In this document: positions 23,544 through 23,831 of the stretch, piece after piece
Layout: each line of letters opens with the position of its first letter
How positions within the stretch are numbered: position 1 is the stretch's first letter
NCBI GenBank assembly: GCA_051867975.1
Contig: JBJDZM010000109.1
Span: forward strand, 1-23,831
DNA: 23,831 nucleotides
Reading direction: 5' to 3'
Origin: SVTX01 sp051867975
GTDB lineage: Bacteria > Bacillota > Clostridia > Oscillospirales > CAG-272
Program-made: the position numbers and the translations under genes
Notes under the pieces: model-generated
Told to the model about the DNA's origin: nothing
The model's database searches: none
The model's input: the letters and a program-made list of their open reading frames with translations, nothing else

Positions 23544-23831
23544 TTAGCACACAAATTTTACCGAGTGTGTTTTGTGAAATTCATCACTAATTGATTTGAA
23601 GTCCTCGGTAGGTGCTTCAATCAATATTTGGGAATCGTTATAGAAAACGACCTTTACACAAGCCGTATAGTTACCATCCACATATTCGGAAATGATGTAG
23701 AAAGTACGGTCTTTGCGAGGTCTGCTTCCGAGCAATTTATTTAATTCCTCATTTACACAAATAGAGTCTAATTTGCCTACAAATTTCATTTTATCTGCTG
23801 TAAATGAATTAAATTGATTTCTTTGCCCGAT
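23544..23831 (-). CDS. Hypothetical protein, partial (C-terminal ~95 residues; 5' end outside window)
   Basis: Not recognised. An internal ATG at 23789 would give an 81-residue protein, but it has no ribosome binding site and the same frame stays open for another 14 codons to the window edge. The true gene therefore probably starts to the right of the window. The visible part contains DKMKFVGKLDSICVNEEL, then RPRKDRTFYIISEYVDGNY and ACVKVVFYNDSQILIEAP, and looks like an alpha/beta fold. It has no membrane segment. An 18-bp near-palindrome (23534-23551) overlaps the stop codon. It belongs to the AT-rich element and shares its direction with the recombinase. Confidence 0.6.
   Translation of the reverse strand: MGQRNQFNSFTADKMKFVGKLDSICVNEELNKLLGSRPRKDRTFYIISEYVDGNYTACVKVVFYNDSQILIEAPTEDFKSISDEFHKTHSVKFVC

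Larger units (their letters stand above)
20947..23831. mobile_element. Left end of an integrated element with a large serine recombinase
   Basis: From about 20930 rightward the DNA is visibly AT-richer, and all genes point left. It includes a large serine recombinase placed at the boundary with chromosomal genes, as in Tn1549-like or Tn4451-like elements and phage-type integrations. The right end lies outside the window, so no attachment core can be identified. The exact left boundary is unknown; it should lie between the AraC-gene stop (20857) and the recombinase stop (20947). Confidence 0.65.

Noticed and set aside
1..23831. CRISPR arrays, tRNA or rRNA genes
   Set aside because: No regularly spaced repeats, cloverleaf patterns or rRNA-like sequence were noticed on reading through; small RNAs lacking clear hairpins cannot be excluded by eye.

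Overview
The window looks like chromosome of an anaerobic, endospore-forming member of the Clostridia (Firmicutes). Support: a complete spoIIIA operon (AA to AH), strong AGGAGG-type ribosome binding sites, sigma-A promoters of the TTTACA/TATAAT type, a flavin reductase-rubredoxin fusion of the kind anaerobes use with flavodiiron proteins, and an L-fucose isomerase that fits a gut lifestyle. Species cannot be named from sequence alone. No rRNA, tRNA or CRISPR array was seen.

Layout. 1-2927, leftward: the 5' part of pnp (cut by the window edge), rpsO with a near-consensus promoter and a leader of about 215 nt, and a pair of half-size TauE/SafE (TSUP) membrane proteins. Between rpsO and pnp lies a long imperfect hairpin resembling an RNase III-processed pnp leader. 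2979-8309, rightward: ftsK/spoIIIE from its own consensus promoter, then an Lgt-family protein, a CPBP membrane protease and the flavin reductase-rubredoxin fusion. 8490-11465: a visibly AT-richer cassette holding a bacitracin-exporter-like ABC ATPase, its permease and a YccF protein (leftward), with a divergent TetR-type regulator (rightward). The space between them holds two face-to-face sigma-A promoters whose -35 boxes sit in a perfect 12-bp inverted repeat.

11722-16781, rightward: spoIIIAA-AB-AC-AD-AE-AF-AG-AH, whose products form the mother-cell side of the channel that links mother cell and forespore during engulfment. A strong terminator follows, then a PRK06851-like P-loop protein whose second half looks like a duplicated P-loop domain with the nucleotide-binding motif worn away. 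18038-20857: fucI (leftward) and a divergent AraC-family regulator, with two identical 10-bp direct repeats 21 bp apart abutting the fucI -35 region. This is the classic architecture of an AraC-type activator site.

20947-23831: the left end of a foreign, AT-rich element. It carries a large serine recombinase, a 53-codon TTG-start gene just upstream of it, and two unrecognised genes, the last open to the window edge. The other end of the element is outside the window, so its attachment sites cannot be defined here.

The most novel-looking items are the regulatory structures (pnp hairpin, rpsO leader, overlapping promoters in an inverted repeat, fucI direct repeats), the degenerate second P-loop, the split TSUP pair and the unrecognised recombinase-associated genes. 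Nothing seen amounts to a clearly new multi-gene system.
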